From assembly GCF_014200175.1 (NCBI RefSeq), contig NZ_JACHBD010000013.1, positions 91,521-155,520 of the forward strand: 64,000 nt of DNA, in the 5' to 3' direction. Positions 26,334 through 36,162 of this stretch are shown piece by piece; the first letter of the stretch is position 1, and the number at the start of each line of letters is the position of its first letter. The position numbers and the translations under genes are program-made. This DNA is from Rhizobium lentis (GTDB lineage: Bacteria > Pseudomonadota > Alphaproteobacteria > Rhizobiales > Rhizobiaceae). A model generated the notes under the pieces. The model had not been told where the DNA came from. It searched no databases and worked only from the letters and a program-made list of their open reading frames with translations.

Positions 26334-27029
26334 ATGACCAAAGAGATCTGGACAGATTACAGCCTACCGTTCGGGACGATCGGTCCATTGATGACAGTGG
26401 GCGAAATTCTGGAAAAGAACATTGATGCCGGATACAATGCCTACGATGAGTATACAAACGCAGCTCTTCAGAAATTTGCTCGGTATGCCTCGGACTTCCT
26501 CTCCAATCCACATCCTCGCTTGGGTCGGGACGGGAGCGTTTGCCCTTTCGTTCCCGAAGCTCTGACGAAGGGACTCTTACGGATTGCCGCGTCGCAAGTT
26601 GTTGCAGTTGACGAAATCGAAAATGAGATGGCGCGTATGCTCGCCGTCTTCAGCCAGATGAAACCCGTTATGTCCTTCAACGATCGAACGGGCGACTGGA
26701 TCTATAAGGCGATTATTATTGCCCTTCCTGGAATTCAGGATGAAGGAGAGATCAACATGATACGTCAACTGCAGAAACGGCTGAAGCCCGACTTCATTCA
26801 GGAAGGTTTCATGATCGGTGAATTTTATCCAGGTTGCCCTGAACCTGGGTTGCACAATAGGATGTTTCGACCGCTCGACACGCCGGTTCCAGCCTTGGCT
26901 ATTCGGCATATCACCAAATATGATGCTCCTTTCATGCTTGGCAGCGATAAGTGCCTGGAGGCTTACTTCAGTATTTTTGGTGACGAGGGTCGCCGCCGCA
27001 TTAGGCAACTTTTGGAGCGAACCGGCTGA
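26334..27029 (+). CDS. DUF6875-like protein
   Basis: A 231-residue soluble protein. The stretch GSVCPFVPEALTKGLLR near residue 65 and the end segment with KYDAPFMLGSDKCLEAYFSIFGDEGRRRI fit, as far as I can recall, the DUF6875 family, whose members have CPFVP near the N-terminus. The activity is unknown. Start at ATG 26334 has a purine-rich leader. It precedes the YbaK-like gene by 83 bases on the same strand, so the two may be one unit. Confidence 0.6.
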   Translation: MTKEIWTDYSLPFGTIGPLMTVGEILEKNIDAGYNAYDEYTNAALQKFARYASDFLSNPHPRLGRDGSVCPFVPEALTKGLLRIAASQVVAVDEIENEMARMLAVFSQMKPVMSFNDRTGDWIYKAIIIALPGIQDEGEINMIRQLQKRLKPDFIQEGFMIGEFYPGCPEPGLHNRMFRPLDTPVPALAIRHITKYDAPFMLGSDKCLEAYFSIFGDEGRRRIRQLLERTG

Positions 27030-27112
27030 AACCTACTCGCAACCGCGGTGTACTCGCAGTCGCATACAGCCATGCTCGATCATCCTACCATATGAAACGG
27101 AAGGAAACGACT

Positions 27113-27634
27113 ATGTTGGATGTTCATCCGAACGTACTCGCTGAACTGCACCAGATCGGAGCGTCGACGGTACGATTGTGGCGATATAGTGATTTCGCCA
27201 CCCCTATTACATCCCCTTCAGATTTAGCCTCTGCTATCGGGCTTCCCGTCGGACGCGTTGCAAAGACAATGATTGTTGCGGAGCAGCAAGCAGACGATGT
27301 GATGCGCCGATTGGATCCTGGACGCCACCTTTGTGCCGTTTTGCTGCCATCACCTGCAAAGATCGACATGAAAGCGGTTGCTGGCACGTATGGATGGAAA
27401 CGAGCCGAACTGGCTCAGAAAGAACAGGTACTGGATCTCTTCGGCTACCCGTCAGGAAGCGTATCACCATTCGGTCTCCAGAAGATCGCCGTACTGATTG
27501 ACACCGCCCTTTTTGCTTATCCTACCGTAGTCACCGGTGCGGGCAAGTTTGGAGTCGAGCTTGAGATCGACACAAGCATGCTTTGGAAGATCGGGCAGCC
27601 GTTGCAGACTCGTGCACGAGCCACCCAAACCTAA
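27113..27634 (+). CDS. YbaK/ProX-type aminoacyl-tRNA deacylase domain protein
   Basis: A 173-residue single-domain protein of the YbaK/EbsC fold: KTMIVAEQ near 45, AVLLPSPAKIDMKAVA near 75, the lysine-rich helix, and GYPSGSVSPFGLQK, the family loop at the active site. Such proteins remove misacylated amino acids from tRNA in trans. ATG 27113 has AGGAAA upstream; an ATG at 27092 is less likely. It follows the DUF6875-like gene. The pairing suggests a shared task, perhaps involving an unusual amino acid, but that is inference. Confidence 0.85.
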   Translation: MLDVHPNVLAELHQIGASTVRLWRYSDFATPITSPSDLASAIGLPVGRVAKTMIVAEQQADDVMRRLDPGRHLCAVLLPSPAKIDMKAVAGTYGWKRAELAQKEQVLDLFGYPSGSVSPFGLQKIAVLIDTALFAYPTVVTGAGKFGVELEIDTSMLWKIGQPLQTRARATQT

Positions 27635-29229
27635 CGACTCCGTCACCTATCAAAGAGAGGCCGTGACCAAGGTTAGGTTATTTTTCGGAAGAGGAAATGC
27701 GGGTCGACATAACGGCGTCTTGATAGATAATGAGGGTTCCAATACGTATGCCGCGTAACCGGCTCACAGTCCACACTATAACGAAATTTGTCCGGAGCCG
27801 CCCGCTCTAAGGCCGAAACTCAATCAGTCGAGCGCAAGCTTCAAACGTAACGGCACGTGGGCCGTCCTGAGGATAGCTGAACACGCGAAAAAACCTTCGA
27901 GCATCTACTCGCCGGCGCATGGAATTTCTAAGTACGGATCGTACGAGTTCGCGCTGACTGGTTGTTTCAACGTGAATATCTAGTGGACTATGTCTGCGCA
28001 TCGGCTCCCCATGAGTGGTAGAACCATGCGCCATGCCGGACTCGGCGCTAGCGCATGCATTTCCAACCTGAGTTCGTTCCATTAAACGCGCTCTCGATCA
28101 GATGCTGCGCTCGGTATCGTCGCTGATCAAAGCGGACAACCTTTTTTCGGTTGCGCCGACTAGGAATGATCGGTGTGCATTTCTTCGTTTGCAGCGAGCA
28201 GCGCAATTTGCCCAGCGTAATACTTTTTGGCTCCCAACAGATAACGCATTGGGCCAGCGCGGGCGATCAAGCCTGGCGTACGCATTAACTGTCTGACGTC
28301 TCCTGCTGTGAAATTGCGGGCGGGAATCACATGGTGAGCGCATAGATTTTGGTGGTCCGGCCACCGCGACAACGGCCAATGGCTTGTTCTTGCGCCCCCT
28401 TTCCACCAAATGCCGCCGCGGGTCGTGCACAATTGGCGCAGTCCGCCGTACTCTTCGTCACTGCGCCAGTCTGCACGAGCGACTTCAGCCAGGAGCCTCG
28501 TCGCGACCATCAACGGGTTGAGCGATTATAGACCTCGTCGGTGGGTCATAAGCGGCCAGGCAATCACACCAGCTGCAACCGACCTTCTGAACGTGGATGA
28601 TGCCGGAATCACGCGACGGTCATCCACCCCGCGTGCACCTGGCTGGTTTTTCGGCAAGTGCGACTCCATTGTTAACCGCTCTTCCTTCGACAGCTTAGAC
28701 AATTCTAGTCGTTTCTCCTGATCAATGCCCGGCAGTGAGTCAGGTAAGAAAACTTCATCAATAGCTGATTGGATTTTGACCGAGGGACGCGACGCATGGC
28801 TTTTATGCCTTATGTAGCTACGTCGGTTCCGTGTCATACTCGTCGGAACGAAAGCAGCTCTGGAATTCCTCGCATTGTTGGTAATTCGGAGGGGAGCACA
28901 GAATGAAACCTGCAGATTGACAGATTTGGTGGTAGAGGTTTTTCTTCCACTCATATTGTGGGTGTTCTCAGCAGCGAGCTGGGGGAAATGATTGGCGACC
29001 AATCTGGTTCGTTCGCCCGGGTCGTGAGGCCGAACTCCTTCTATAGGTCATCATCTCGCAAGCGCGAAGCGCAATAACTTTGGCAAATAGGCTGCTGATG
29101 AGCTCGTGCGGCCGGGCGTAATTCAGCAACAGACCATGCAACAGTCCTTGTCGACGCCAACCTCTGCATCCCGCACGTTTTCAACGGCAAATGACAAAGT
29201 AAGCGTGGTTAGATAGCGCATCTCGGAGT
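27635..29229. other. Degraded region with unrecognised open frames
   Basis: Minus-strand frames at 27807-28082, 28098-28513 and 28526-29002 are open but have unusual composition, no clear ribosome sites and no family I recognise. The frame at 28526-29002 (starting best at the Met of MSGRKTSTTKSVNLQV) is basic and Ser-rich at its N-terminus and could be a real small protein. The frame at 28098-28513 resembles transposase debris. I make no functional call. Confidence 0.3.
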
Positions 29230-29424
29230 TCAATCTGCGAAATCCGGCACCTCCGTAGCCGTCGCCTCGCCGGCCTCAACCTCCTCCAGTGCCCGCGAAA
29301 GTACGCAAGTGATCACATACTGATCGAAGCCAATTTCGCCCTTCAGAAGGGGGTAGTGAGACAGCCACCGCTTCAGAGCGTCGCTTTGCAACGCGAATTT
29401 TTCGGAAGCTCCACTCCTGCTCAC
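29230..29424 (-). CDS. Small hypothetical protein
   Basis: A 64-residue frame with a GTG start and a compact, amphipathic sequence (ALKRWLSHYPLLKGEIGFDQYVITCVLSRALEEVEAGEA) that looks protein-like. No family is recognised. The sequence on both sides is degraded. Confidence 0.35.
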   Translation of the reverse strand: MSRSGASEKFALQSDALKRWLSHYPLLKGEIGFDQYVITCVLSRALEEVEAGEATATEVPDFAD

Positions 29425-29736
29425 CCCGATCGGGTGCTATGGAGCTCAGCAGGATGCCTTCGCCGCGGCGGAGCCCGGAGGTACCATTCGTGCGGTCGGC
29501 GCGGCAGAAGATTGGCTTCACTTCCAGGCAGCGGAGCAGTATCCTAATGGCGCCGATGCTCACTCGCCTCTATGTGCCTCTACGCACCATGGCGATGGTC
29601 CTAGAGGCGCAGGCGTTTCTGACCCGGAAGTGTCCGTGACAAAAAACGACGAGGTATCGAAAAGACGCGCGTTCTTGGCAATCAGTGCGCAACCTCCCGG
29701 CGTTTTTTCGAGGGGCTGCCTCTAAGGAGGTATGTA

Positions 29737-30093
29737 ATGACACTCGCCACATCAACAGTGCTGCTGATCACACTTGGGGCGATCTCCGTCTGTACTATCG
29801 TTCCAACCGACGCCCATCAAGCGAAGAGCGGCTGGACCTATCCTCCGGCGTGCTGCAAGGCCCACGGTTTGAGTGGAGATTGTCAGTCCATTCCGACTCA
29901 GAACATTCGTAGAGGGCCCCGCGGTTTTTCCGTCTTACTGCATGCGGGCGACCACCACCTCGCGACAAAACCACATCTTTTCTTCATTCCGTATGGGGAC
30001 GAAATCCCTTCCGGAGATGGCCGGTATCATATCTGCCTTCACCCGACTGAAAACGACGTGAACTGCTTCTTCTCGCCGCCTGACAGTACCTAA
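29737..30093 (+). CDS. Small secreted cysteine-containing protein
   Basis: A 118-residue protein with a perfect AAGGAGG upstream and a signal peptide of about 26 residues ending PTDA. The mature part has GWTYPPACCKAHGLSGDCQSIP, then SGDGRYHICLHPTENDVNCFF. Five cysteines (CC, C, C, C) are spaced as in a family of small periplasmic or secreted alphaproteobacterial proteins of unknown function. It stands alone among debris and looks intact. Confidence 0.75.
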   Translation: MTLATSTVLLITLGAISVCTIVPTDAHQAKSGWTYPPACCKAHGLSGDCQSIPTQNIRRGPRGFSVLLHAGDHHLATKPHLFFIPYGDEIPSGDGRYHICLHPTENDVNCFFSPPDST

Positions 30094-30329
30094 CTACCTT
30101 TGCCAACTTGGCCACCGCTAGCTTCTCCACTCGTATCACTGGCCCTGAATCAGTACGCATTCTCCATTTCAAATTGGTTCTGAATTAGTTAATGACTATG
30201 GGCCAAGTGCGTATCCCGACTTTAGCTTTGAAGCGGTTTTTGAAGCGCCAGGACTCTTTCCCAATTTCTACAATGATGAGTCAAGCAATCGAGCAGTGCT
30301 GTTGGCATCACCGAACGCCGGCGGGCCGT

Positions 30330-30570
30330 TCACCGAAGGCCATGTTCGCCGGTGACGGTGAGCGAGGTGCGCTCGTAAAGCCTGCGGATAAGGTGGAACA
30401 GGAGCGGGCCTCCGGCCTGCGCGAACGGCAGATAGCCGATCTCATGGAGGGTGATGAAGTCGAGGCGTGTGAGGTAGTCGACTATCCGCCTTGCTTGTCG
30501 TCACGGTTGACCAGATCGATGACATTGAAGAAACGGCCGCGCATCAAGTCCATGAAGCGATCTATAGAGT
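30330..30570 (-). pseudogene. IS21-family IstB relic
   Basis: The minus strand carries pieces of an IstB helper ATPase in one frame: DLMRGRFFNVIDLVNRDD, DYLTRLDFITLHEIGYLPF and GPLLFHLIRRLYERTSLTVT. Both ends are missing. The flanks 30094-30330 and 30570-30890 show no gene. Confidence 0.7.
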
Positions 30571-30897
30571 CTGATCTGCCAGCCCCTACGCGGCGTCTCC
30601 TCATCTCCCTATCGTAACACCTTTCATCCTATAAAGCTAAGATCTGGAAATGCAGGGACATACAACCGCACTGGCTCCTGATCCTTGCACCTTCAGAAGG
30701 GCCCGTGATTTCGCCCGGGTCGGCCTTACGCCACTTCGATCGACCGAAGGAAAGCAACGGTTCGGACGAACATCCAAAATGGCATCGAACGCTTAGACGC
30801 CTTCTGAACATCGGGGCGAGCGCTGTTGTGCCCTGGGTCAGACGTGGCAAGAAGCGTTGACGTTTGAGCAACCCTTTGAATGTGGAGATCCCGGGTT

Positions 30898-30943
30898 ATT
30901 CACCTGGTGGATCAATGCCATACAAACAATTAATTTTACGAAG
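30898..30943 (+). promoter_or_regulatory. nod box (NodD binding site)
   Basis: It aligns without gaps with the nod box before nodA: GGATC, six bases, ATACAAACAATTAATTTTAC. The conserved core CAAACAAT, AATTTTAC and the GGAT half-site are kept. It reads toward the open frame at 31057, about 110 bases downstream. Confidence 0.7.
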
Positions 30944-31056
30944 CCATGGGATGTTATTAAACACCTCGACTATGAATTTGGGGATACCATGATGTTGCTC
31001 CACCGGAGAGCAGCCGAGGGCAAGGTCACGGACCTGGCCGACAAATGGAGACGGAT

Positions 31057-31521
31057 ATGGCCAACGTGGAAATGCAGAACGCACTCTCGTCTGCCAATCA
31101 AGTGCGGAGACATAGCTCTGGGTCCTTTCTTCCCCTACTGCAAGAGCCTCCTCGCATTACACCGAATACCAGCCATAACCCGTTCGGGTCGCCACAAAAG
31201 CTGAACAACCACTATTCGAACTTCCCAATCCTTGGGTTCTCAAAAGTGAACGGAGCTGTGGGTATGCGAGATGGGGTGTTACTCGCCGCGAAGTCATACA
31301 GGAAATACGAAGGATCCATATCATTTCAACGTGAGCATTACGTTCAGCTCATCGGCGTCAGCATCGTTTTCAGAACCAACAGCTTTACGAAGAGAACCGC
31401 AAGGATGTTAAGTATGGGTGAGGTAGTGAGCCTGGCGCTTTCGATCACCCTTTCGAAATTAACTTCGTACTTTTTAGGGCCCGGGCGGGTAAAAATGGAA
31501 GGTTTTGGCAAAGGGAATTAG
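31057..31521 (+). CDS. Unknown protein downstream of a nod box
   Basis: A 154-residue frame starting MANVEMQNALSSANQVRRHS with GGAGA five bases before ATG 31057 and a nod box about 110 bases upstream. The N-terminus is Ser/Asn-rich, the middle has PFGSPQKLNNHYSNFPILGF, and the C-terminal half is mixed with a weakly hydrophobic stretch. No family is recognised. If NodD controls it, it could be a symbiotic effector or a decayed nodulation gene. Low certainty that it is translated. Confidence 0.4.
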   Translation: MANVEMQNALSSANQVRRHSSGSFLPLLQEPPRITPNTSHNPFGSPQKLNNHYSNFPILGFSKVNGAVGMRDGVLLAAKSYRKYEGSISFQREHYVQLIGVSIVFRTNSFTKRTARMLSMGEVVSLALSITLSKLTSYFLGPGRVKMEGFGKGN

Positions 31522-31979
31522 AACGGAAAAATTTATACTGGCAATGTTTCCGAACGAAGCTCTTTGCCATTCCATATGCGTTATCGGTACGGCAACGCAG
31601 ATAAATCCATTGATGAAACTGTAGACTGCATTTTTGGAGCAGCCACCTGATTGCGGACGCGAGAGCCGTCGCCAGCAATCGCATGCTCGTAACGGTAGAT
31701 GAAGCGGGTGGCGTCCTAGTCTAGGGGGTGAAAGCTGAGCAGGTTCAATAAACTCGAAGCCCCCAACAATTATCGGCTCTGGAGGTGCGGCCTCCAATTC
31801 CTGCCAGACCCTCAAACCAACCTAGCGCAACGGGCTTCGGATAGATTTTCCGGCGCCGCCGTAACCATAAGATAATTCAGTGCAAACTTAAGAACGGCGA
31901 ATATTCCTGGCGAAAGATATCGGGGCCACCCTCCGGTCCTGGCCACCGAAAACTCGCCGCCAAACTTGGAGACATTCAG
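31522..31979. other. Stretch without a convincing gene
   Basis: Open minus-strand frames here (31474-31815) show one protein-like piece, RVWQELEAAPPEPIIVGGFEF, but then run into unrelated sequence. The 170 bases before the monooxygenase gene show no nod box or -24/-12 promoter. Confidence 0.35.
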
Positions 31980-33005
31980 ATGACAAACTCTCTTCCCGCA
32001 AAGCTGATGGTTGGCATTTTCGACCATTTGGACGAAGACGGCAGAGAGATTGCGCGCCAATATGAAGATCGCATGAAGTTGGCAGAGGTTTGCGATCGCC
32101 TTGGCTTTTATGGATATCACGTCGCAGAGCACCACTGTACCCCCCATGGTAGGGGACCTTCGCCGAATCTATTTCTAGCAGGCGTAGCTCAGCGCACGCA
32201 GCATCTTCGTCTCGGTCCGTTGGTTATGCTATTGAACCTTTATCATCCGATACGTGCGTTCGAAGAAATTTGCATGCTGGATCATCTGAGTGGTGGCAGG
32301 CTCGAGTTGGGCATGGGACGCGGCTCCTTACCAATCGAATGGGGCTTTTTCGGTATTGATGAGGAGGTGGCGACATCGCGCTATCTCGAAGCCAGCGAGA
32401 TCGTCATCCAAGCGATGAAGGGAGGAGCCCAAGCTCTTTCCTACAAAGGCGACCACTTTGAACTCGACAAAGTCCCGTTGATGTTGAGGCCACACCAACG
32501 TCCTCAGCCTCCGACATGGATTACAACCAGTCGTCCTGAGGTTGCGCGGTGGGCGGCTGAGAACGATACAAATCTTGCCTGCGGCGGCCCAGCTTCTGCT
32601 GTTCGCCAGATCACTGATGCCTACCGAGCACACGAGAGACATACCGCCGGGGGCAGGAAACGGGCGCCATTCCTTGGGTTGGTCCGAATGGTGGTGGCCG
32701 GCAGCACGACGAAGCATGCCATTTCGCTCGCGGCCCCGGCTTATCAACGGTGGCTTCGGAGCTTTAAGTTTCTGTACGAGTTAAACGGGATACAGACTCC
32801 TCAGAACCTCCCGCCAGATTTTGATGCAGCAGTAGACTGTCAGTTGTGCGTAGTTGGTACTGCGGCGTCAGTTAGGCAAGATCTTCTCGATCATGTCGAG
32901 GAAGCAGGTGCTAATTATCTTCTTTGCCAACTGGCGTTTGGCGATTTGCCATTGGAAGCTTCCTATTACACTGCAACGAGCGTTCACTCTGGAGTTATGG
33001 CTTAA
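31980..33005 (+). CDS. LLM-class flavin-dependent monooxygenase
   Basis: A 341-residue luciferase-like monooxygenase. Features of the family: GFYGYHVAEHHCTPHGRGPSPNLFLAGVA at residues 43-71, LRLGPLVMLLNLYHPIRAFEEICMLDHLSGGRLELGMGRG at 80-120, and a C-terminal barrel part. Such enzymes use reduced flavin to oxidise small substrates. The substrate cannot be read from the sequence. It lies 150 bases upstream of a nodD and is intact in a region full of debris. Confidence 0.9.
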   Translation: MTNSLPAKLMVGIFDHLDEDGREIARQYEDRMKLAEVCDRLGFYGYHVAEHHCTPHGRGPSPNLFLAGVAQRTQHLRLGPLVMLLNLYHPIRAFEEICMLDHLSGGRLELGMGRGSLPIEWGFFGIDEEVATSRYLEASEIVIQAMKGGAQALSYKGDHFELDKVPLMLRPHQRPQPPTWITTSRPEVARWAAENDTNLACGGPASAVRQITDAYRAHERHTAGGRKRAPFLGLVRMVVAGSTTKHAISLAAPAYQRWLRSFKFLYELNGIQTPQNLPPDFDAAVDCQLCVVGTAASVRQDLLDHVEEAGANYLLCQLAFGDLPLEASYYTATSVHSGVMA

Positions 33006-33155
33006 TCTGGACTGGCCTCAGGTTGCTTTCCGAGCACAGAGATTAGGTCTCTGTGGCCGCGCCCTCAAATCGGTTGAGGAGCGCCAAGGCGAATTCAGCC
33101 ATCGCCGTAGGAACAACCATTGTGGAAGGGCTGCATTATTGGATAGTTAAAAGAT

Positions 33156-34064
33156 ATGCGATTTAAGGGCCTCGATCTCAACCTCCTTGTCGCGCTCGAT
33201 GCACTAATGATTGAGCGCAACCTTACTGCGGCGGCACGTAGCATTAATCTAAGCCAGCCCGCAATGAGTGCAGCCGTCCGCCGGCTCCGCTCCTATTTCC
33301 GCGATGAACTTTTTACGATGCGTGGTCGTGAATTTGTTCCAACGCCGCGTGCGGAAGACCTCGCGCCTGCGATTCGTGAGACTTTACAGCATATTCGGCT
33401 CAATATCATATCCTGGGATGAATTTATTCCTGATCAATCAGATCGTCATTTCAGAGTAAGCTTGTGCGATTTCGTTACAGTTGTTCTTTTTCAGAAGATA
33501 CTGGAGCGTCTTGCGCGGGAGGCGCCCGGCATTAGCTTTGACTTGCTGCCTCTTACTGACAATCCAGACGAGCTCTTGCGACGCGGCGACGTAGACTTCC
33601 TTATTAGCCCACCGTTATTCATGTCGAGCGCGCACCCTAAGATAGATCTATTTCAGGAACGACTGACTTGCGTCGGCTGCAGTAATAACAAACAACTTGA
33701 GGAAGCCCTTACTGCCGAGGAGTATTCATCGATGGGGCACGCGGTAGTTAGGTTCGGTCGGACGCAGCAGCCTACCATAGAAGATTGCTTCTTGCAGGAG
33801 CATGGCCTCAAGAGGCGGGTCGAAGTCGTTGTTTCAAGCTTTAGCATGATCCCCGCCGCCCTGATGGGCACTGATCGCATCGCAACCATTCCGTTACGAT
33901 TAGTTGGGCTTTTTGAGGACATGATACCATTGCGGATGACTGCGCCCCCGATAACGCTGCCGACATTCACCGAGGCGGTCCAATGGCCGGTACTTCAAGA
34001 CAAAGATCCGGCAAATATCTGGATGCGAGATATAATGGTTCAGGAGGCAGCGCGATTGCCGTGA
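33156..34064 (+). CDS. nodD: NodD, LysR-type nodulation regulator (first copy)
   Basis: A 302-residue LysR-family protein starting MRFKGLDLNLLVALDAL, the NodD hallmark, with the helix-turn-helix NLTAAARSINLSQPAMSAAV at about 22-41. The effector domain follows to the end with normal length. NodD binds nod boxes and activates nodulation genes with plant flavonoids. It differs clearly from the copy at 34663, so the two may respond to different inducers. I found no nod box directly upstream. Confidence 0.95.
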   Translation: MRFKGLDLNLLVALDALMIERNLTAAARSINLSQPAMSAAVRRLRSYFRDELFTMRGREFVPTPRAEDLAPAIRETLQHIRLNIISWDEFIPDQSDRHFRVSLCDFVTVVLFQKILERLAREAPGISFDLLPLTDNPDELLRRGDVDFLISPPLFMSSAHPKIDLFQERLTCVGCSNNKQLEEALTAEEYSSMGHAVVRFGRTQQPTIEDCFLQEHGLKRRVEVVVSSFSMIPAALMGTDRIATIPLRLVGLFEDMIPLRMTAPPITLPTFTEAVQWPVLQDKDPANIWMRDIMVQEAARLP

Positions 34065-34662
34065 CCATCTTGAAACCTAGGAAGCTGGGCTGCGTTGGAT
34101 CGATCGACCCGCGACGTAGCCGATTAGCTGAAGACGGAACCACCTGCGACTGACCCGCAGGCCATTTTATCGACGAAGCTGAGCGCCAAGTCCGTCGCCG
34201 GTCGGCCGCCCTTCGGACGATTGCGCGACCTGCGGTCTAGAATAGCACCTTCGGCGGCAAAGCGAAGGGTGCTGGGGGACCACAATTGCTGGTATTGTTC
34301 GTTTCTGATGGTTTTTGGTGGCATCTGCTAAGCTCCGACGCTGCTCCTACGTAAGCAGGGACGGAGGCCTCGGGAATGTGGCCAGTGTTCACGTTTAACC
34401 GCTTCACAGGGGATTGGATCTCGAATTCTGAACTAGATAGCAGCCTTTCTAACCGCGGCTTCTTCAGCGATCCAATGCGAGCGCTCCAATGTGAATTTTC
34501 ATGCGTTTGGGCTCTGAAACGCCTGTTTGGTGGGTGCAGTATCATGACGGATCTAAATACCACATGCTCTCCTTCGGCCTCGGCCGCGAATTCTCCGCGT
34601 TAGTTGAACTTGTTCAGACTCGGCAGATCGTACTCAAGCAGGAACCTCCGTCAGGGACCGGA
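34065..34662. other. Spacer between the two converging nodD genes
   Basis: No convincing gene. The two nodD genes point toward each other across this stretch; short frames on both strands show no family pattern. Confidence 0.4.
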
Positions 34663-35607
34663 TTATTGCAGCGAGCCATGTATTTTAGGTGCGTTGGAGG
34701 AAATCATATGGGAAGCTTCCTCAACCAATATCTCCCTAAACCAGATGCTCCCTGGATCGGCATTATGTAGCGCTGGCCATTGAACAGCTTCGCTGAAGAC
34801 GGGAAGCGGTAACGGAAGGTTGATGATCCGCAGAGGGAAAGTACTTTCGTAATGCTCGACTAAGCGAAGCGGTAGGTTAGCTATGCGTTTCGTGCCACGC
34901 AGGACTGATGGTATTAAGCTAAACCCTTGCACGACGACCTCCACCCGCCTCTGAATCCCATTCTCGAGCAAGAACCAGCCCTCGACCGATGGCTTCAAAA
35001 AGCGCCCAAACGCGGCAGCGACGTGTCCCATGGAAACATATTGCTCAATCGTCAGCGCTGAAGGTAGGTCCACATTTGTCGAACAGGCTACACATACAAA
35101 TTTCTCTGTGAACAGCTTTGCGCTCGGATGTGCGCCCGAGAGAAAAAATTCAGGCAGGATGAGGAAATCGACGTCACCGCGGCTAAGCATTTCGTACGGA
35201 TCACTATCTAAAGGCAGCAACTCGAAGCTGACTGCGGGCGCTTCTCGAGCAACGCGCTCAATGATCTTATTGAAGTATATCAGCATCATGAAATCGGACA
35301 GAACTATTCTAAAGCATCTGTCAGACTTCGACGGGTTAAATGGCTCCCAAGAGATGATTGAGCATTGTACTTGCAAGAGAGTTTCGCGCACTGCCGAGGC
35401 AAGTCCTTCGGCACGTGGCGTCAGCCGAAGTTCTCGACCATTCATTGTAAACAATTCGTCGCGGAAATAGTCTCGCAGCCTGCCAATGGCGGCACTCATG
35501 GCTGGCTGACTTAGATTGATACTACGTGCGGCAGCCGTTAGGTTGCGCTCGGTCGTGAGCGCGTCCAGTGCAACGAGCAGGTTTAGATCAAGGCCCTTGA
35601 AACGCAT
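34663..35607 (-). CDS. nodD: NodD, LysR-type nodulation regulator (second copy)
   Basis: A 314-residue NodD with the same start MRFKGLDLNLLVALDAL and helix-turn-helix NLTAAARSINLSQPAMSAAI. It has a longer C-terminal tail than the first copy. It is read away from a nod box 11 bases upstream of its start, the classical nodD/nod-gene divergent arrangement, so it may repress itself while activating on the other side. Confidence 0.96.
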   Translation of the reverse strand: MRFKGLDLNLLVALDALTTERNLTAAARSINLSQPAMSAAIGRLRDYFRDELFTMNGRELRLTPRAEGLASAVRETLLQVQCSIISWEPFNPSKSDRCFRIVLSDFMMLIYFNKIIERVAREAPAVSFELLPLDSDPYEMLSRGDVDFLILPEFFLSGAHPSAKLFTEKFVCVACSTNVDLPSALTIEQYVSMGHVAAAFGRFLKPSVEGWFLLENGIQRRVEVVVQGFSLIPSVLRGTKRIANLPLRLVEHYESTFPLRIINLPLPLPVFSEAVQWPALHNADPGSIWFREILVEEASHMISSNAPKIHGSLQ

Positions 35608-35617
35608 CTTTAGTCAC

Positions 35618-35663
35618 ATCCAAACATCGGATATTTTATATCCAAACAATCAATTTTTCCAGT
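35618..35663 (+). promoter_or_regulatory. nod box between nodD and the nodZ relic
   Basis: ATCCAAACATC, GGATA, six bases, then ATCCAAACAATCAATTTTT. It matches the consensus better than the box before nodA. It is oriented to the right, toward the nodZ relic 200 bases away. Confidence 0.85.
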
Positions 35664-35864
35664 ACAGAACCTTCCAGCGTAGATCCAATGAAGGTTCGTC
35701 AAAAAGGCTTAGGTTAGTTTGACGATCTATTAAGTAGCGTGCATAGTTACGATAGACGTTATAGTTGCAGATATTCTAATTTAAGTATGGAAAGGCGCCT
35801 TAGCAATAGGCGATGTGGAGCGGCGTCACTGAGCGAGATGACATTCGGAACGCTAGTGAACGGA

Positions 35865-36073
35865 ATGGGCGGAAGTAGGTGCATCATATCGCGACACCGG
35901 AGGGCTTTGGTGATTATCTATGGTCGCTCGCGGCGGTCGGGCGCTATGCGCAACGGATGAGCCGCACGCTGGCTATCGACGGGCGGGGCTCCTTCTGTTT
36001 GGAGCCGGTTCAAGATATTGGTGGGGTGCCAGTAATCTGTGATGAAAAGATCAACGCGCCTGAAGGCGCTTGA
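35865..36073 (+). pseudogene. nodZ: nodZ relic, Nod-factor fucosyltransferase 5' part
   Basis: It begins CIISRHRR, then after a frameshift reads GFGDYLWSLAAVGRYAQRMS and RTLAIDGRGSF, the N-terminal signature of NodZ. An internal deletion then joins to EPVQDIGGVPVICDEKIN before a stop. NodZ adds fucose to the reducing end of the Nod factor. About 250 residues of the normal ~320 are missing. A nod box lies upstream. Confidence 0.8.
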
Positions 36074-36084
36074 GGAAGAGCCGA

Positions 36085-36160
36085 CATGTTCACGAAGAAG
36101 TTGGAGCGCGGCCGCTTCATCTGGCCGTCGGCAGCCGACGGCAGGCCGATTGATCGGAAC
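36085..36160 (+). pseudogene. Possible IS66 TnpB fragment
   Basis: The frame FTKKLERGRFIWPS resembles the C-terminal half of IS66 TnpB (Orf2), where KKLERGRFxWP is typical. It is too short for certainty. It ends at the nod box of nodA. Confidence 0.4.
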
Positions 36161-36162
36161 GC

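Noticed and set aside
30857..31204. 115-codon plus-strand frame across the orphan nod box
   Set aside because: It overlaps the regulatory site, has no ribosome site and no family pattern.
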